DNA of 60,591 nucleotides from Acidimicrobiaceae bacterium (lineage in GTDB: Bacteria; Actinomycetota; Acidimicrobiia; Acidimicrobiales; RAAP-2), in NCBI GenBank assembly GCA_947456245.1, contig CANGPS010000010.1, positions 1 to 60,591 on the forward strand, given 5' to 3'. The translations under genes and the position numbers were made by a program. This document shows positions 8,594-16,299 of the stretch, one piece after another (position 1 is the stretch's first letter; each line of letters begins with the position of its first letter). Below the pieces are notes generated by a model. The model was given only the letters and a program-made list of their open reading frames with translations, was not told the DNA's origin and did no database searches.

Positions 8594-9541
8594 CTAGACG
8601 GTGAGCAGGTCGCGGGCGCCGGTGTCCGAGGACGGGTGGCGGAGCTTCGACATGGCACGAGCCTCGATCTGACGGATCCGCTCCCGGGTCAGGTTGAAGT
8701 GCTCGCCGACCTCCTCGAGGGTGCGGGGCTCGCCACGGTCGAGGCCAAAGCGGAGGCGCAGGATCTCACGCTCGCGGTCGTCGAGGGGGGCGAGGAGCCG
8801 CTGGATCTCGTCGGGGAGCAGGGCCACCGCTGCCACCTCGAAGGGTGACTCGGCGGAGCGGTCCTCGACCACGTCGCCGAGCTCCGCGTCGCCGTCCTCG
8901 CGCAGCGGCTCCGAGAGCGACAGCGGCTCGGCGCGGAACCGCAGCGCCTCGATGAGCTTGTCCTCGGGCATCTCCACCTCGGCGCCGAGCTCGGCGAGCG
9001 TGGCGGGACGGCCGAACTTGAGCTCGAGGCGGGCCTGGGCCTTCTGGACTCGGGCCAGGGTGTCACCGGCGTGCACTGGCAGACGGATGGTCCGGCCGGT
9101 GTTGGCGATGCCCCGAGTGATGGCCTGACGGATCCACCAGGTGGCGTAGGTCGAGAACTTGAAGCCCTTGCGCCAGTCGAACTTCTCGACCGCGTGCATC
9201 AGGCCGAGGTTGCCCTCCTGGATGAGGTCGAGGAGGGGCAGGCCTGAGGCCTGGTACTTCTTGGCGATCGACACCACCAGACGGAGGTTGGACTGGACGA
9301 AGGTCTGCTGGGCGTCCTCGCCCTTGCGGGCCTCGATCTTGATCTTGCGCTTCTCCGTCGGCGTCATCTTGCCGCCGGCCTCGAGCTTCTCGGCCGCGTC
9401 ACGCCCAGCCTCGATGGCCTGGGCGAGGCGCACCTCGTCGTCCTTGGTCAGCAGCGGGTACTGGCCGATGTCGGTGAGGTACAGCCGGACGAGGTCCTCG
9501 TCATCACGCTCGATACGTTCCTTCGCCACTTCCCACCGCAC
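8594..9541 (-). CDS. RNA polymerase sigma-70 factor (SigA/SigB/HrdB type)
   Basis: 315 residues with regions 1.2, 2, 3 and 4. Region 1.2: VRLYLTDIGQYPLLT. Region 2: LRLVVSIAKKY, LLDLIQEGNLGLMHAVEKFDW and FSTYATWWIRQAI. Region 4 carries the helix-turn-helix TLEEVGEHFNLTRERIRQIEA. There is no long acidic region 1.1, so it is either a group 2 factor or a short primary factor; sequence alone does not settle this. The GTG at 9541 gives the longest product; the GTG at 9529, behind AAAGGTGCGGTGGGAA, is a credible alternative. A -10 TAGAAT on this strand (9661-9656) suggests a leader of about 110 bases. Confidence 0.9.
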   Translation of the reverse strand: MRWEVAKERIERDDEDLVRLYLTDIGQYPLLTKDDEVRLAQAIEAGRDAAEKLEAGGKMTPTEKRKIKIEARKGEDAQQTFVQSNLRLVVSIAKKYQASGLPLLDLIQEGNLGLMHAVEKFDWRKGFKFSTYATWWIRQAITRGIANTGRTIRLPVHAGDTLARVQKAQARLELKFGRPATLAELGAEVEMPEDKLIEALRFRAEPLSLSEPLREDGDAELGDVVEDRSAESPFEVAAVALLPDEIQRLLAPLDDREREILRLRFGLDRGEPRTLEEVGEHFNLTRERIRQIEARAMSKLRHPSSDTGARDLLTV

Positions 9542-9655
9542 CTTTCAGATCCACAGCCTGCGCCGGCACCGGAGAGGAGCCGCGCTCAGGATCAGGTCCG
9601 AAGCGGCGACCGCCGCCATCGGAGACGAGCCACACCCTGCCACGCAGGTGTTCGG

Positions 9656-9661
9656 ATTCTA
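9656..9661 (-). promoter_or_regulatory. -10 box upstream of the sigma factor gene
   Basis: On the minus strand the six bases read TAGAAT, a near-consensus -10 element about 115 bases before the GTG start. No clear -35 is spaced 17 bases upstream. Confidence 0.4.
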
Positions 9662-9695
9662 CCGGTGCCGTCAAGCCCCCTGACCGGGTGCCCCC

Positions 9696-10256
9696 TCAGA
9701 CCCCCAGACCAGGGCCCCCGACAACCGCAGCAACGGCCGCCGAGAGGTCGCCGGCCACCCGACCGGCATGGGCCTCCGCCCCGTCGTCGGACGTGAGCGC
9801 GACCAGCAGCGAGCCGCTGCGGACGAGGGCCTCGGACAGGTCGAGGGCGACGAACGACAGCGACCGCCGCAGCGAGCGCTCGGCCGCCTCCGAGCACCCG
9901 GCGGCCAGATCGCCGCCATGCTCGATCAGGCGGGGGAGCACCACGAGCCGATAGGCGGCGACCACCCCGTCGACGTCGCCGCCCTCGGCCAGCTCGGTCA
10001 CCACGGCGAACGGGTCGGCGAGGGGCCCGAGCACGGTGAGCTCGGCCCGATCGACCCCCGCGCGCCGCGGGAGCCGGTCGCCGAGGATCTCGGCGTGCCA
10101 GGCGTGCTGGAGCGACAGCTCGTCGAGGAGCACGGTGGCGGCCGCCTGGCCCTCGTGGTCAGCCGCGGCCCCGAGGATCCGGTGGAGCGCCGTGGAGACC
10201 GCCGCCATGCGACCCACCAGCAGGGCGGTCTGCTCGCCGGAGCGCCACGCGGTCAT
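9696..10256 (-). CDS. Helical protein coupled to NAD synthetase, ferritin-like fold suspected
   Basis: 186 residues, almost wholly predicted helix and Ala/Leu-rich. It starts at the ATG at 10256, which overlaps the nadE stop by 4 bases (ATGA), so the two are translationally coupled. A longer frame reading back into nadE is a shadow. A helix with LLDELSLQHAWHAEIL carries the E-x6-HxxE spacing seen in ferritin-like diiron helices, but the second metal motif is not clear. The coupling suggests a role beside NAD synthesis; the function is not recognised. Confidence 0.6.
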   Translation of the reverse strand: MTAWRSGEQTALLVGRMAAVSTALHRILGAAADHEGQAAATVLLDELSLQHAWHAEILGDRLPRRAGVDRAELTVLGPLADPFAVVTELAEGGDVDGVVAAYRLVVLPRLIEHGGDLAAGCSEAAERSLRRSLSFVALDLSEALVRSGSLLVALTSDDGAEAHAGRVAGDLSAAVAAVVGGPGLGV

Positions 10257-12016
10257 GACGCGCCCGGTCCCTGGGGCCGATACCGGTTGGTGATCGGCAT
10301 GCGCCGGTCCTTCCCGAAGGCCTTCGATGTGATCCGGACCCCCGGCGGCATCTGGCGCCGCTTGTACTCGGCGATGTCGACGAGGCGGGCCACGCGCTCG
10401 ACGAGGTCCGGGTCGTGGCCGGCCGCCACGAGCTGCGGCACGGTGCGGTCGCCCTCGACGATGGCGGAGAGGATCGGGTCGAGCAGCTCGTAGGCCGGCA
10501 GCGAGTCCTCGTCGACCTGGTCGGGCCGGAGCTCGGCCGAGGGGGGCTTGCTCAAGATGGCGTCGGGGATCGGCGCGGTGAGGCCCTGGGCGCGGGCGTC
10601 CTCGTTGCGCCAGCGGCACAGGTCGTAGACCAGCGTCTTGGGGACGTCCTTGATCACGGCGAAGCCGCCGGCCGAGTCGCCGTAGAGCGTCGAGTAGCCG
10701 GTCGCCATCTCCGACTTGTTCCCGGTGGTGAGCACGATGGCGCCCGTGTCGTTCGACACGGCCATGAGCAGCACGCCGCGCAGCCGGCTCTGGAGGTTCT
10801 CGTCGGTGAGGCCGGCCGGCTCGCCGCCGAGCAGGTCCCGCAGCATCGCCGCGTAGGCGCCGTGCGCCGGCTCGATGGCGACGGTGTCGAGCCGGATCCC
10901 AAGCCGGGCGGCGAGGTCCTCGGCGTCGGAGATCGAGTGGTCCGAGGAGTACCGCGACGGCATGGCGATGCCCCGGACGTGACGGCGGCCGAGGGCATCG
11001 ACGGCGATCGCCGCCACGATGGCCGAGTCGATGCCGCCCGAGATCCCGATGATGGCGTCGGTGAAGCCGTTCTTGGCGAGGTAGTCCCGGGTGCCGAGGA
11101 CTAGGGCGGCGTAGATCTCCCCCTCCTCTGAGCGAGGCACGGCGACCTCGCCGAGATCGGCGGGGTCGACCCGACGCGAGGCGCCGGAGATCTCGACCAG
11201 GGCCTCGGTGACCTCGGAGGGATCTCCGTGGACCTCGAGATCGGCCACCACGAGGTGCTCGAGGAACGTCGGTGCCTCGGCCACGACGCGCCCGTCGTCG
11301 CCCACCACCACCGATCCCCCGTCGAAGACCAGCTCGTCCTGGCCGCCCACCTGGTTCACGTAGACCACGGCGCACCCGGTCTCAGCCACCCGGTCGGCGA
11401 CGATCTGGCGGCGCCGGCCGTGCTGGCCGATGGAGAACGGGGAGGCGTTGAGGCTGACGATCAGCTCGGCCCCGGATCCAGCCATGGCGGCGGCCGGGCC
11501 GTCGGGCGTCCAGAGGTCCTCGCAGACCGCCACGCCCACCACCGCGTCGGCGATGCGCAGCAGGGTCGGGGCGCCCTCGCCCGGGACGAACCAGCGCTGC
11601 TCGTCGAACACGGCGTAGTTCGGCAGGAGCCGCTTGGCCACGAGCGCCGCCACCTCGCCGTGGGCGCAGACGGCGGCCACGTTGGCGAGCAGCGGCGCCG
11701 ACGTCGCCCGGCTGTCCGACGGGGTGCCGACGTGCCCGACGAGCTCGCTGGCCGGGACCACCGCGCCCACGAGGACGGCGCAGTCGCCGGAGGCGGCAGC
11801 CACCTGGTCGAGGGCCCGTCTGGCATCGGCCACGAATCCGTCCTTGAGCAGCAGGTCCTCGGGCGGATACCCGGTGAGCGCCAGCTCGGGGAAGGCGACG
11901 AGGTCGCAGCCGAGCCGTTCGGCCTCCCGCACGGCGGCGAGGATCCGCTCGACGTTCCCGGCGAGGTCGCCGACCGTGGGGTTGATCTGGGCAGCGGCCA
12001 CCCGCAACGAGCGCAT
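10253..12016 (-). CDS. nadE: Glutamine-dependent NAD+ synthetase
   Basis: 587 residues. It makes NAD+ from deamido-NAD+, using ammonia released from glutamine. The N-terminal nitrilase/glutaminase domain shows the catalytic triad: Glu in FPELALTGY, Lys in VAKRLLPNYAVFDE and Cys in GVAVCEDLW. The C-terminal ATP-pyrophosphatase domain has the P-loop GISGGIDSA and TTGNKSE. Length and order match two-domain NadE of actinobacteria. The start is the ATG at 12016; on its strand TAGGCT lies 5 bases upstream, consistent with a near-leaderless transcript. It is divergent from the GSII gene. Confidence 0.95.
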   Translation of the reverse strand: MRSLRVAAAQINPTVGDLAGNVERILAAVREAERLGCDLVAFPELALTGYPPEDLLLKDGFVADARRALDQVAAASGDCAVLVGAVVPASELVGHVGTPSDSRATSAPLLANVAAVCAHGEVAALVAKRLLPNYAVFDEQRWFVPGEGAPTLLRIADAVVGVAVCEDLWTPDGPAAAMAGSGAELIVSLNASPFSIGQHGRRRQIVADRVAETGCAVVYVNQVGGQDELVFDGGSVVVGDDGRVVAEAPTFLEHLVVADLEVHGDPSEVTEALVEISGASRRVDPADLGEVAVPRSEEGEIYAALVLGTRDYLAKNGFTDAIIGISGGIDSAIVAAIAVDALGRRHVRGIAMPSRYSSDHSISDAEDLAARLGIRLDTVAIEPAHGAYAAMLRDLLGGEPAGLTDENLQSRLRGVLLMAVSNDTGAIVLTTGNKSEMATGYSTLYGDSAGGFAVIKDVPKTLVYDLCRWRNEDARAQGLTAPIPDAILSKPPSAELRPDQVDEDSLPAYELLDPILSAIVEGDRTVPQLVAAGHDPDLVERVARLVDIAEYKRRQMPPGVRITSKAFGKDRRMPITNRYRPQGPGAS

Positions 12017-12063
12017 GGTCCGAGCCTAACGGCGGCGGCCGTCGGCACCCGGTGGAGCAGGCA

Positions 12064-12085
12064 GTTCACACACTCTTAACCATCC
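12064..12085 (+). promoter_or_regulatory. 11-base direct-repeat operator upstream of GSII (PhoP/GlnR-type)
   Basis: Unit 1 is GTTCACACACT (12064-12074); unit 2, CTTAACCATCC (12075-12085), is weaker. The two AC steps are 9 bases apart, as in GlnR boxes (GTnAC-n6-GAAAC), and the GTTCAC core matches PhoP direct repeats. It lies about 107 bases before the GSII start. In Streptomyces both PhoP and GlnR bind glnA and glnII promoters at overlapping sites. Confidence 0.45.
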
Positions 12086-12191
12086 TCAGGTGCCAAGGGG
12101 CGCGTTCGTCGGGCAGAATGAAACCGGGTGATCCCGGCGCGCCGCGAGATCCCACGACATCGCACCCAAGAAAAGATGAGAAGGAGACCCT

Positions 12192-13259
12192 GTGGCCTAC
12201 CAGGCTGAGTACATCTGGATCGACGGCACCGAGCCCTCGCCGCTGATGCGGAGCAAGACCAAGATCATCAAGGACGGCAAGGAGCCGGGGATCTGGGGCT
12301 TCGACGGCTCGAGCACCAACCAGGCCACCGGCGACAACTCGGACTGCGTCCTGCGCCCGGTGTTCACCTGCCCGGACCCGCTGCGCGGCCCCGACGACAT
12401 CCTCGTGCTGTGCGAGGTCCTCACCGTGGACATGCGCCCGCACCCGACCAACTCGCGCGCCAAGCTCAAGGCCGTCGTGAACAAGTACAAGAGCTTCGAG
12501 CCGATGTTCGGCCTCGAGCAGGAGTACACCTTCATGAAGGACAACCACCCGCTGGGCTGGCCCGAGAACGGCTACCCCGCCCCGCAGGGCCCCTACTACT
12601 GCGGCGTCGGCGGCGACCAGATGCCCGGCCGTGACATCGTCGAGGCCCACACCCTGGCCTGCCTCGAGGCCGGCCTCGCCATCGAGGGCACCAACGCCGA
12701 GGTGATGATGGGCCAGTGGGAGTTCCAGATCGGCGCCATCGGCCCGCTCGAGGTCTCCGACCAGCTGTGGATCGCCCGTTGGCTGCTCTTCCGCATCGCC
12801 GAGGACTTCGGCGTGTTCGCCACCCTGGACGCCAAGCCCATGCTCGGTGACTGGAACGGCGCCGGCTGCCACACCAACTTCTCGACCAACGCCATGCGCG
12901 AGGACGGTGGCTGGAAGCACATCATCGCCGGCTGCGAGGCCATCGGGAAGAAGGTCGACGAGCACATCGAGAACTACGGCGTCGGCATCGAGCTGCGCCT
13001 GACCGGCCAGCACGAGACGGCGCACTACACGAAGTTCTCGTACGGCGTGTCGGACCGCGGTGCCTCGATCCGCATCCCGTGGCAGGTCTACAAGGACAAG
13101 AAGGGCTATCTCGAGGACCGTCGCCCCAACGCCAACATGGACCCGTACAAGGTGACCCGCGTCATCGTGAACACGGTCTGCGAGGCGGCATCGACGGCTC
13201 CGGCCAAGAAGGCCGCTCCGGCGAAGAAGGCGGCGAAGAAGGCCGCCAAGCGCCGCTGA
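12192..13259 (+). CDS. glnII: Type II (eukaryotic-type) glutamine synthetase with histone-like Lys/Ala tail
   Basis: 355 residues. It forms glutamine from glutamate, ammonia and ATP. The GSII family is recognisable from IWGFDGSSTNQA, FGLEQEYTF, GPYYCGVGGD, the GTNAEVMMGQWEFQIG active-site stretch, GDWNGAGCHTNFST and RLTGQHET, with IRIP near the C-terminal ATP site. The start is GTG at 12192 behind AGAAGGAG. The usual protein ends near residue 330; here about 20 further residues form an AKKAAPAKKAAKKAAKRR-like tail, the composition of histone H1-like and nucleic-acid-binding tails. It is followed by a strong terminator, then GSI. Confidence 0.93.
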   Translation: MAYQAEYIWIDGTEPSPLMRSKTKIIKDGKEPGIWGFDGSSTNQATGDNSDCVLRPVFTCPDPLRGPDDILVLCEVLTVDMRPHPTNSRAKLKAVVNKYKSFEPMFGLEQEYTFMKDNHPLGWPENGYPAPQGPYYCGVGGDQMPGRDIVEAHTLACLEAGLAIEGTNAEVMMGQWEFQIGAIGPLEVSDQLWIARWLLFRIAEDFGVFATLDAKPMLGDWNGAGCHTNFSTNAMREDGGWKHIIAGCEAIGKKVDEHIENYGVGIELRLTGQHETAHYTKFSYGVSDRGASIRIPWQVYKDKKGYLEDRRPNANMDPYKVTRVIVNTVCEAASTAPAKKAAPAKKAAKKAAKRR

Positions 13260-13280
13260 GCAGCGCACTGACGCAGCACC

Positions 13281-13315
13281 AGAGCGAGCCGGGCCTTTCG
13301 GGCCCGGCTCGCTCT
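13281..13315 (+). terminator. Strong intrinsic-type terminator between GSII and GSI
   Basis: A 15-base-pair perfect stem (13281-13295 with 13301-13315) closes a TTTCG loop, followed by GTCTCTC rather than a pure T run. It separates the GSII transcript from the GSI gene. Confidence 0.75.
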
Positions 13316-13356
13316 GTCTCTCGACGACCCCCACGGACCCTGAGGAGGGTGAACAG

Positions 13357-14688
13357 GTGAGCAGCCAGATCGACTACGTGCTCCGGACGGTGGAGGAGCG
13401 GGGCATCCGCTTCGTCCAGCTCTGGTTCACCGACGTGCTCGGCACCCCCAAGGCGTTCTCCATCACGCCGGCCGAGCTCGAGATGGCCCTCGAGGAGGGC
13501 ATGACCTTCGACGGCTCCGCCGTGGACGGCTTCAGCCGCGTCCAGGAGGCCGACGTGCTCGCCCTCCCCGATCCCGCCACCTTCCAGATCCTCCCGCTCC
13601 ACGAGAGCGAGCGGGTGGCGAGGATCTTCTGCAACATCGTCAACCTCGACGGCTCGCCCTTCGAGGGCTGCCCCCGTCAGGCCCTCCACCGGGTCCTGGC
13701 CGCCGCCCACGAGCGGGGCTACACCTTCTTCGTCGCCCCCGAGCTCGAGTACTTCTACTTCGCCGACCTCGACCCCTCGGCGCCCCTTCGACCCCTCGAC
13801 GCCGGCGGCTACTTCGACCTGAGCATGGGCGACCTGCCGAGCGACCTGCGGCGCCGCAGCGTGCTCGCCCTCGAGGAGATGGGCATCCCCGTCGAGCATG
13901 CCCAGCACGAGGACGCGCCGAGCCAGCACGAGATCGACCTGCGCTACACCGACGCGCTCAGCATGGCCGACACCGTGATGGCCACCCGCCTCATCGTCAA
14001 GGAGGTCGCCCGTCAGGCCGGGGTGTCGGCCAGCTTCATGCCCAAGCCCCTGGCCGAGGTCCAGGGCTCCGGCATGCACACGCACCTGTCGCTCTGGAAG
14101 GACGGCAAGAACGCCTTCGTCGACATGGAGCACCCCTCCGGGCTCTCCGACATCGCCCGGGGCTTCATCGCCGGGCTCCTCGTCCACGCCCACGAGATCA
14201 CGGCGGTGACCAACCAGTGGGTCAACTCGTACAAGCGGCTCGTCCCGGGCCACGAGGCCCCCGTCCACGTCAGCTGGGCCCGCAACAACCAGTCGGCGCT
14301 CGTGCGGGTCCCGGTGACCAAGGAGGGCAAGACCGACTCGACCCGGCTCGAGTACCGAGCCCCGGACTCTGCCGCCAACCCCTACCTCGCCTTCGCCGTC
14401 ATCCTCGCCGCCGGCCTGGCCGGCATCGACGGGGGCTACGAGCTGCCGCCCGAGGCCGAGGGGAACCTGTTCGACCTCGGACCCGCCGAGCTCGCCGCTC
14501 GCGGGATCACGCCGCTTCCCGGGAGCCTGAACGACGCGGTGGACGCCATGGAGAGCTCGACGCTGGTGGCCACCACGCTCGGCGAGCACCTCTTCGAGTG
14601 GTTCATCCGCAACAAGCGCGCCGAGTGGTCGACCTACAAGTCCGAGATCTCCCGCTTCGAGCTCGAGCGCTACCTCCCGAGGCTCTGA
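13357..14688 (+). CDS. glnA: Type I glutamine synthetase (short GSI form)
   Basis: 443 residues, the length of the GSI-alpha class, which lacks the adenylylation insert. Motifs: MTFDGSAVDGFSR near the N-terminus, APELEYFYF (metal-binding Glu), GSGMHTHLSL, NSYKRLVPGHEAPVHVSWARNNQSALVRVP and the latch EYRAPDSAANPYLAF. The Tyr-containing adenylylation loop NLYDLPPEE of GSI-beta is replaced by EGNLFDLGPAEL, so ATase control is unlikely. The start is GTG at 13357 with GAGGAGGGTG upstream. It lies 10 bases before the GlnR-like gene and is probably cotranscribed with it. Confidence 0.93.
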   Translation: MSSQIDYVLRTVEERGIRFVQLWFTDVLGTPKAFSITPAELEMALEEGMTFDGSAVDGFSRVQEADVLALPDPATFQILPLHESERVARIFCNIVNLDGSPFEGCPRQALHRVLAAAHERGYTFFVAPELEYFYFADLDPSAPLRPLDAGGYFDLSMGDLPSDLRRRSVLALEEMGIPVEHAQHEDAPSQHEIDLRYTDALSMADTVMATRLIVKEVARQAGVSASFMPKPLAEVQGSGMHTHLSLWKDGKNAFVDMEHPSGLSDIARGFIAGLLVHAHEITAVTNQWVNSYKRLVPGHEAPVHVSWARNNQSALVRVPVTKEGKTDSTRLEYRAPDSAANPYLAFAVILAAGLAGIDGGYELPPEAEGNLFDLGPAELAARGITPLPGSLNDAVDAMESSTLVATTLGEHLFEWFIRNKRAEWSTYKSEISRFELERYLPRL

Positions 14689-14698
14689 GGCCTTCTCG

Positions 14699-15379
14699 AT
14701 GGGTCCCATCCTCTGCTTCCCCGAGCCGACGCCGGCGGAGGTGCTGCTCGCCCTCACCGAGGCCGACCACCCCTATGTCTGCGTCGGCTCCCTCGAGGCC
14801 GCCGACGCGTCGGAGCCGGAGGACGGCTGGGCGGGGGCCGTCGTGGTCGCCGACGGGGACACCACCGAGGCCATCGCCCTCTGCCGGGCGCTGCGCAAGC
14901 GGGAGAGCCCGGTGGCGCCGCTGCTGCTGATCCTCGATGCTGACCGCGTGAGCGACCTGAGCCTGCGCGACGACCTGTTCGACGACTTCCTCATCCGTCC
15001 CATCCGCATGGCAGAGCTCACCGCCCGGCTGAACCTCGAGCTCGACCGGCTCGGCCGGGGCGTCGGCCGCCAGATGATCGAGGCCGGACCGCTCGAGATC
15101 AACCTCGAGACCTACCAGGCGTCGGTGGACGGACGGGTGCTCGACCTGACCTACATGGAGTACGAGCTGCTGCGGTTCCTCTCGGGCCACCCGGCGAAGG
15201 TCTTCACCCGCGAGACCCTGTTGAGCCGGGTCTGGGGCTACGAGTACTACGGCGGCGCCCGGACCGTCGACGTCCACATCCGGCGGCTCCGGGCCAAGCT
15301 CGGCGAGGAGCACGCCCACCTGATCCAGACCGTGCGGTCGGTCGGCTACCGGTTCTCCGTCACCACCTGGGGCGGCTGA
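14699..15379 (+). CDS. glnR: GlnR-like OmpR-family transcription regulator
   Basis: 226 residues. An N-terminal receiver-like domain (about 1-115) has low similarity to phosphorylated receivers. A C-terminal winged helix (about 130-222) has LDLTYMEYELLRFL, VFTRETLLSRVWGY, GGARTVDVHIRRLRAKLG and IQTVRSVGYRF. The wing and recognition helix are very close in pattern to actinobacterial GlnR (LDLTYKEFELLKYL, RTVDVHVRRLRAKLG), an atypical orphan regulator of glutamine synthetases. Its position directly after glnA supports a nitrogen role. A GAGG lies 8 bases before the ATG. No partner kinase is nearby. MtrA-type or PhoP-type assignment is less likely. Confidence 0.78.
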   Translation: MGPILCFPEPTPAEVLLALTEADHPYVCVGSLEAADASEPEDGWAGAVVVADGDTTEAIALCRALRKRESPVAPLLLILDADRVSDLSLRDDLFDDFLIRPIRMAELTARLNLELDRLGRGVGRQMIEAGPLEINLETYQASVDGRVLDLTYMEYELLRFLSGHPAKVFTRETLLSRVWGYEYYGGARTVDVHIRRLRAKLGEEHAHLIQTVRSVGYRFSVTTWGG

Positions 15380-15388
15380 CCCCGACGC

Positions 15389-15925
15389 TCAGGCGAGGAC
15401 CGCCCGGACCAGGGCGATGAAGATGCCGAAGGACAGGGCCAGGACCACCTGGAAGACCAGGGCCATCCGCGAGAGGTTCGCCTTCAGGCTCCCGACCACC
15501 GCGAACAGCGTCAGCATGGCCACGTCGGTGATCATGCCCACCTCGTCGACCCGCCAGGACGAGACGCCCAGGAGGACGGCGACGACCATGGCGATGACCG
15601 GGATGGTGGCCCCGCGCATGATGGCCCACTCGCGACGGGCCACCTCGGTGACGTCCTTCCACCGCAGCGGCGTCGCCTGCAGGTAGCGCCGCCCCATGAG
15701 GTCGGCGTAGGTGTGGGCCAGCCAGTAGACGAAGAGGACCGTCAGCGCCGCCATGATGTCCCGCACGCCACCGGAGGAGTGGACGCTCTCGGCCGCCAGG
15801 ACCGATCCGAGGACGATGAGGCCGTAGACGAGGCCTCCGGGGTGGGCCTCCGGGTCGTCGAGGCCGAGGAAGCGCTCGAGGAAGCCGAGCCCGCGCCGCT
15901 CCGCCTGCGGTCCCGGTCCGGTCAT
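15389..15925 (-). CDS. Integral membrane protein of unknown function
   Basis: 178 residues with about five hydrophobic segments (GGLVYGLIVLGSVLAAESV, IMAALTVLFVYWLAHTYADLM, TIPVIAMVVAVLLGV, ITDVAMLTLFAVVGSL, MALVFQVVLALSFGIFIALV). There is a conserved-looking HTYADLMGRR stretch between helices 2 and 3. The family is not recognised. It is the last gene of the minus-strand ErpA-XDH-RidA cluster and overlaps the ridA stop by 4 bases, so it is probably cotranslated with RidA. Confidence 0.75.
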   Translation of the reverse strand: MTGPGPQAERRGLGFLERFLGLDDPEAHPGGLVYGLIVLGSVLAAESVHSSGGVRDIMAALTVLFVYWLAHTYADLMGRRYLQATPLRWKDVTEVARREWAIMRGATIPVIAMVVAVLLGVSSWRVDEVGMITDVAMLTLFAVVGSLKANLSRMALVFQVVLALSFGIFIALVRAVLA

Positions 15926-16287
15926 CGAGGCCGATGGGCGAGGAGCTCCACCTCGACGGTGGCACCGAGTGGCAGGGCGGCCACGCCGATGGCCGTCCGG
16001 GCCGGTCGGTGGTCACCGAAGAACGCCACCCAGACCTCGTTCACCGCGGCGAACTCGGCCATGTCGGTGAGGTAGACGGTCGCCTTCACGACGTCGGCCA
16101 CCATCGCACCCTCGGCCTCGAGCAGGGCGGCGCCATTGGCCAGCGCCTGGGCCAGCTGCTCGGTCGTCCCCCCGGGGACCAGCGCAGGGGTGCCGTCAGC
16201 GCCGGCCACGAGGCCGAGCTGGCCCGAGGTGATGAGGAGATCGCCCGCACGGACGATTGGCGTGTAGGGACCGACGGGACGAGACAT
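15922..16287 (-). CDS. RidA/YjgF-family protein
   Basis: 121 residues. Pattern GPYTPIVRAGDLLITSGQLG, then VVKATVYLTDM and ARTAIGVAALPLGATVEVE, where the Arg matches the imine-binding Arg of RidA enamine/imine deaminases. Such proteins remove reactive enamine/imine intermediates made by PLP enzymes; close homologues act on other substrates. The start is the ATG at 16287, 12 bases after the stop of the XDH-like gene. Confidence 0.88.
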   Translation of the reverse strand: MSRPVGPYTPIVRAGDLLITSGQLGLVAGADGTPALVPGGTTEQLAQALANGAALLEAEGAMVADVVKATVYLTDMAEFAAVNEVWVAFFGDHRPARTAIGVAALPLGATVEVELLAHRPR

Positions 16288-16299
16288 GCCTACAGGCTC

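Noticed and set aside
10257-11375. Upstream extension of the coupled helical gene into nadE
   Set aside because: The first ~370 codons are a low-complexity Arg/Gly shadow of nadE; the protein-like sequence starts at the ATG overlapping the nadE stop.
13203-13256. Tandem AAG/GCC codons at the end of GSII as a simple-sequence repeat or CRISPR-like array
   Set aside because: It is the coding sequence of the Lys/Ala tail, irregular in unit length and in frame.
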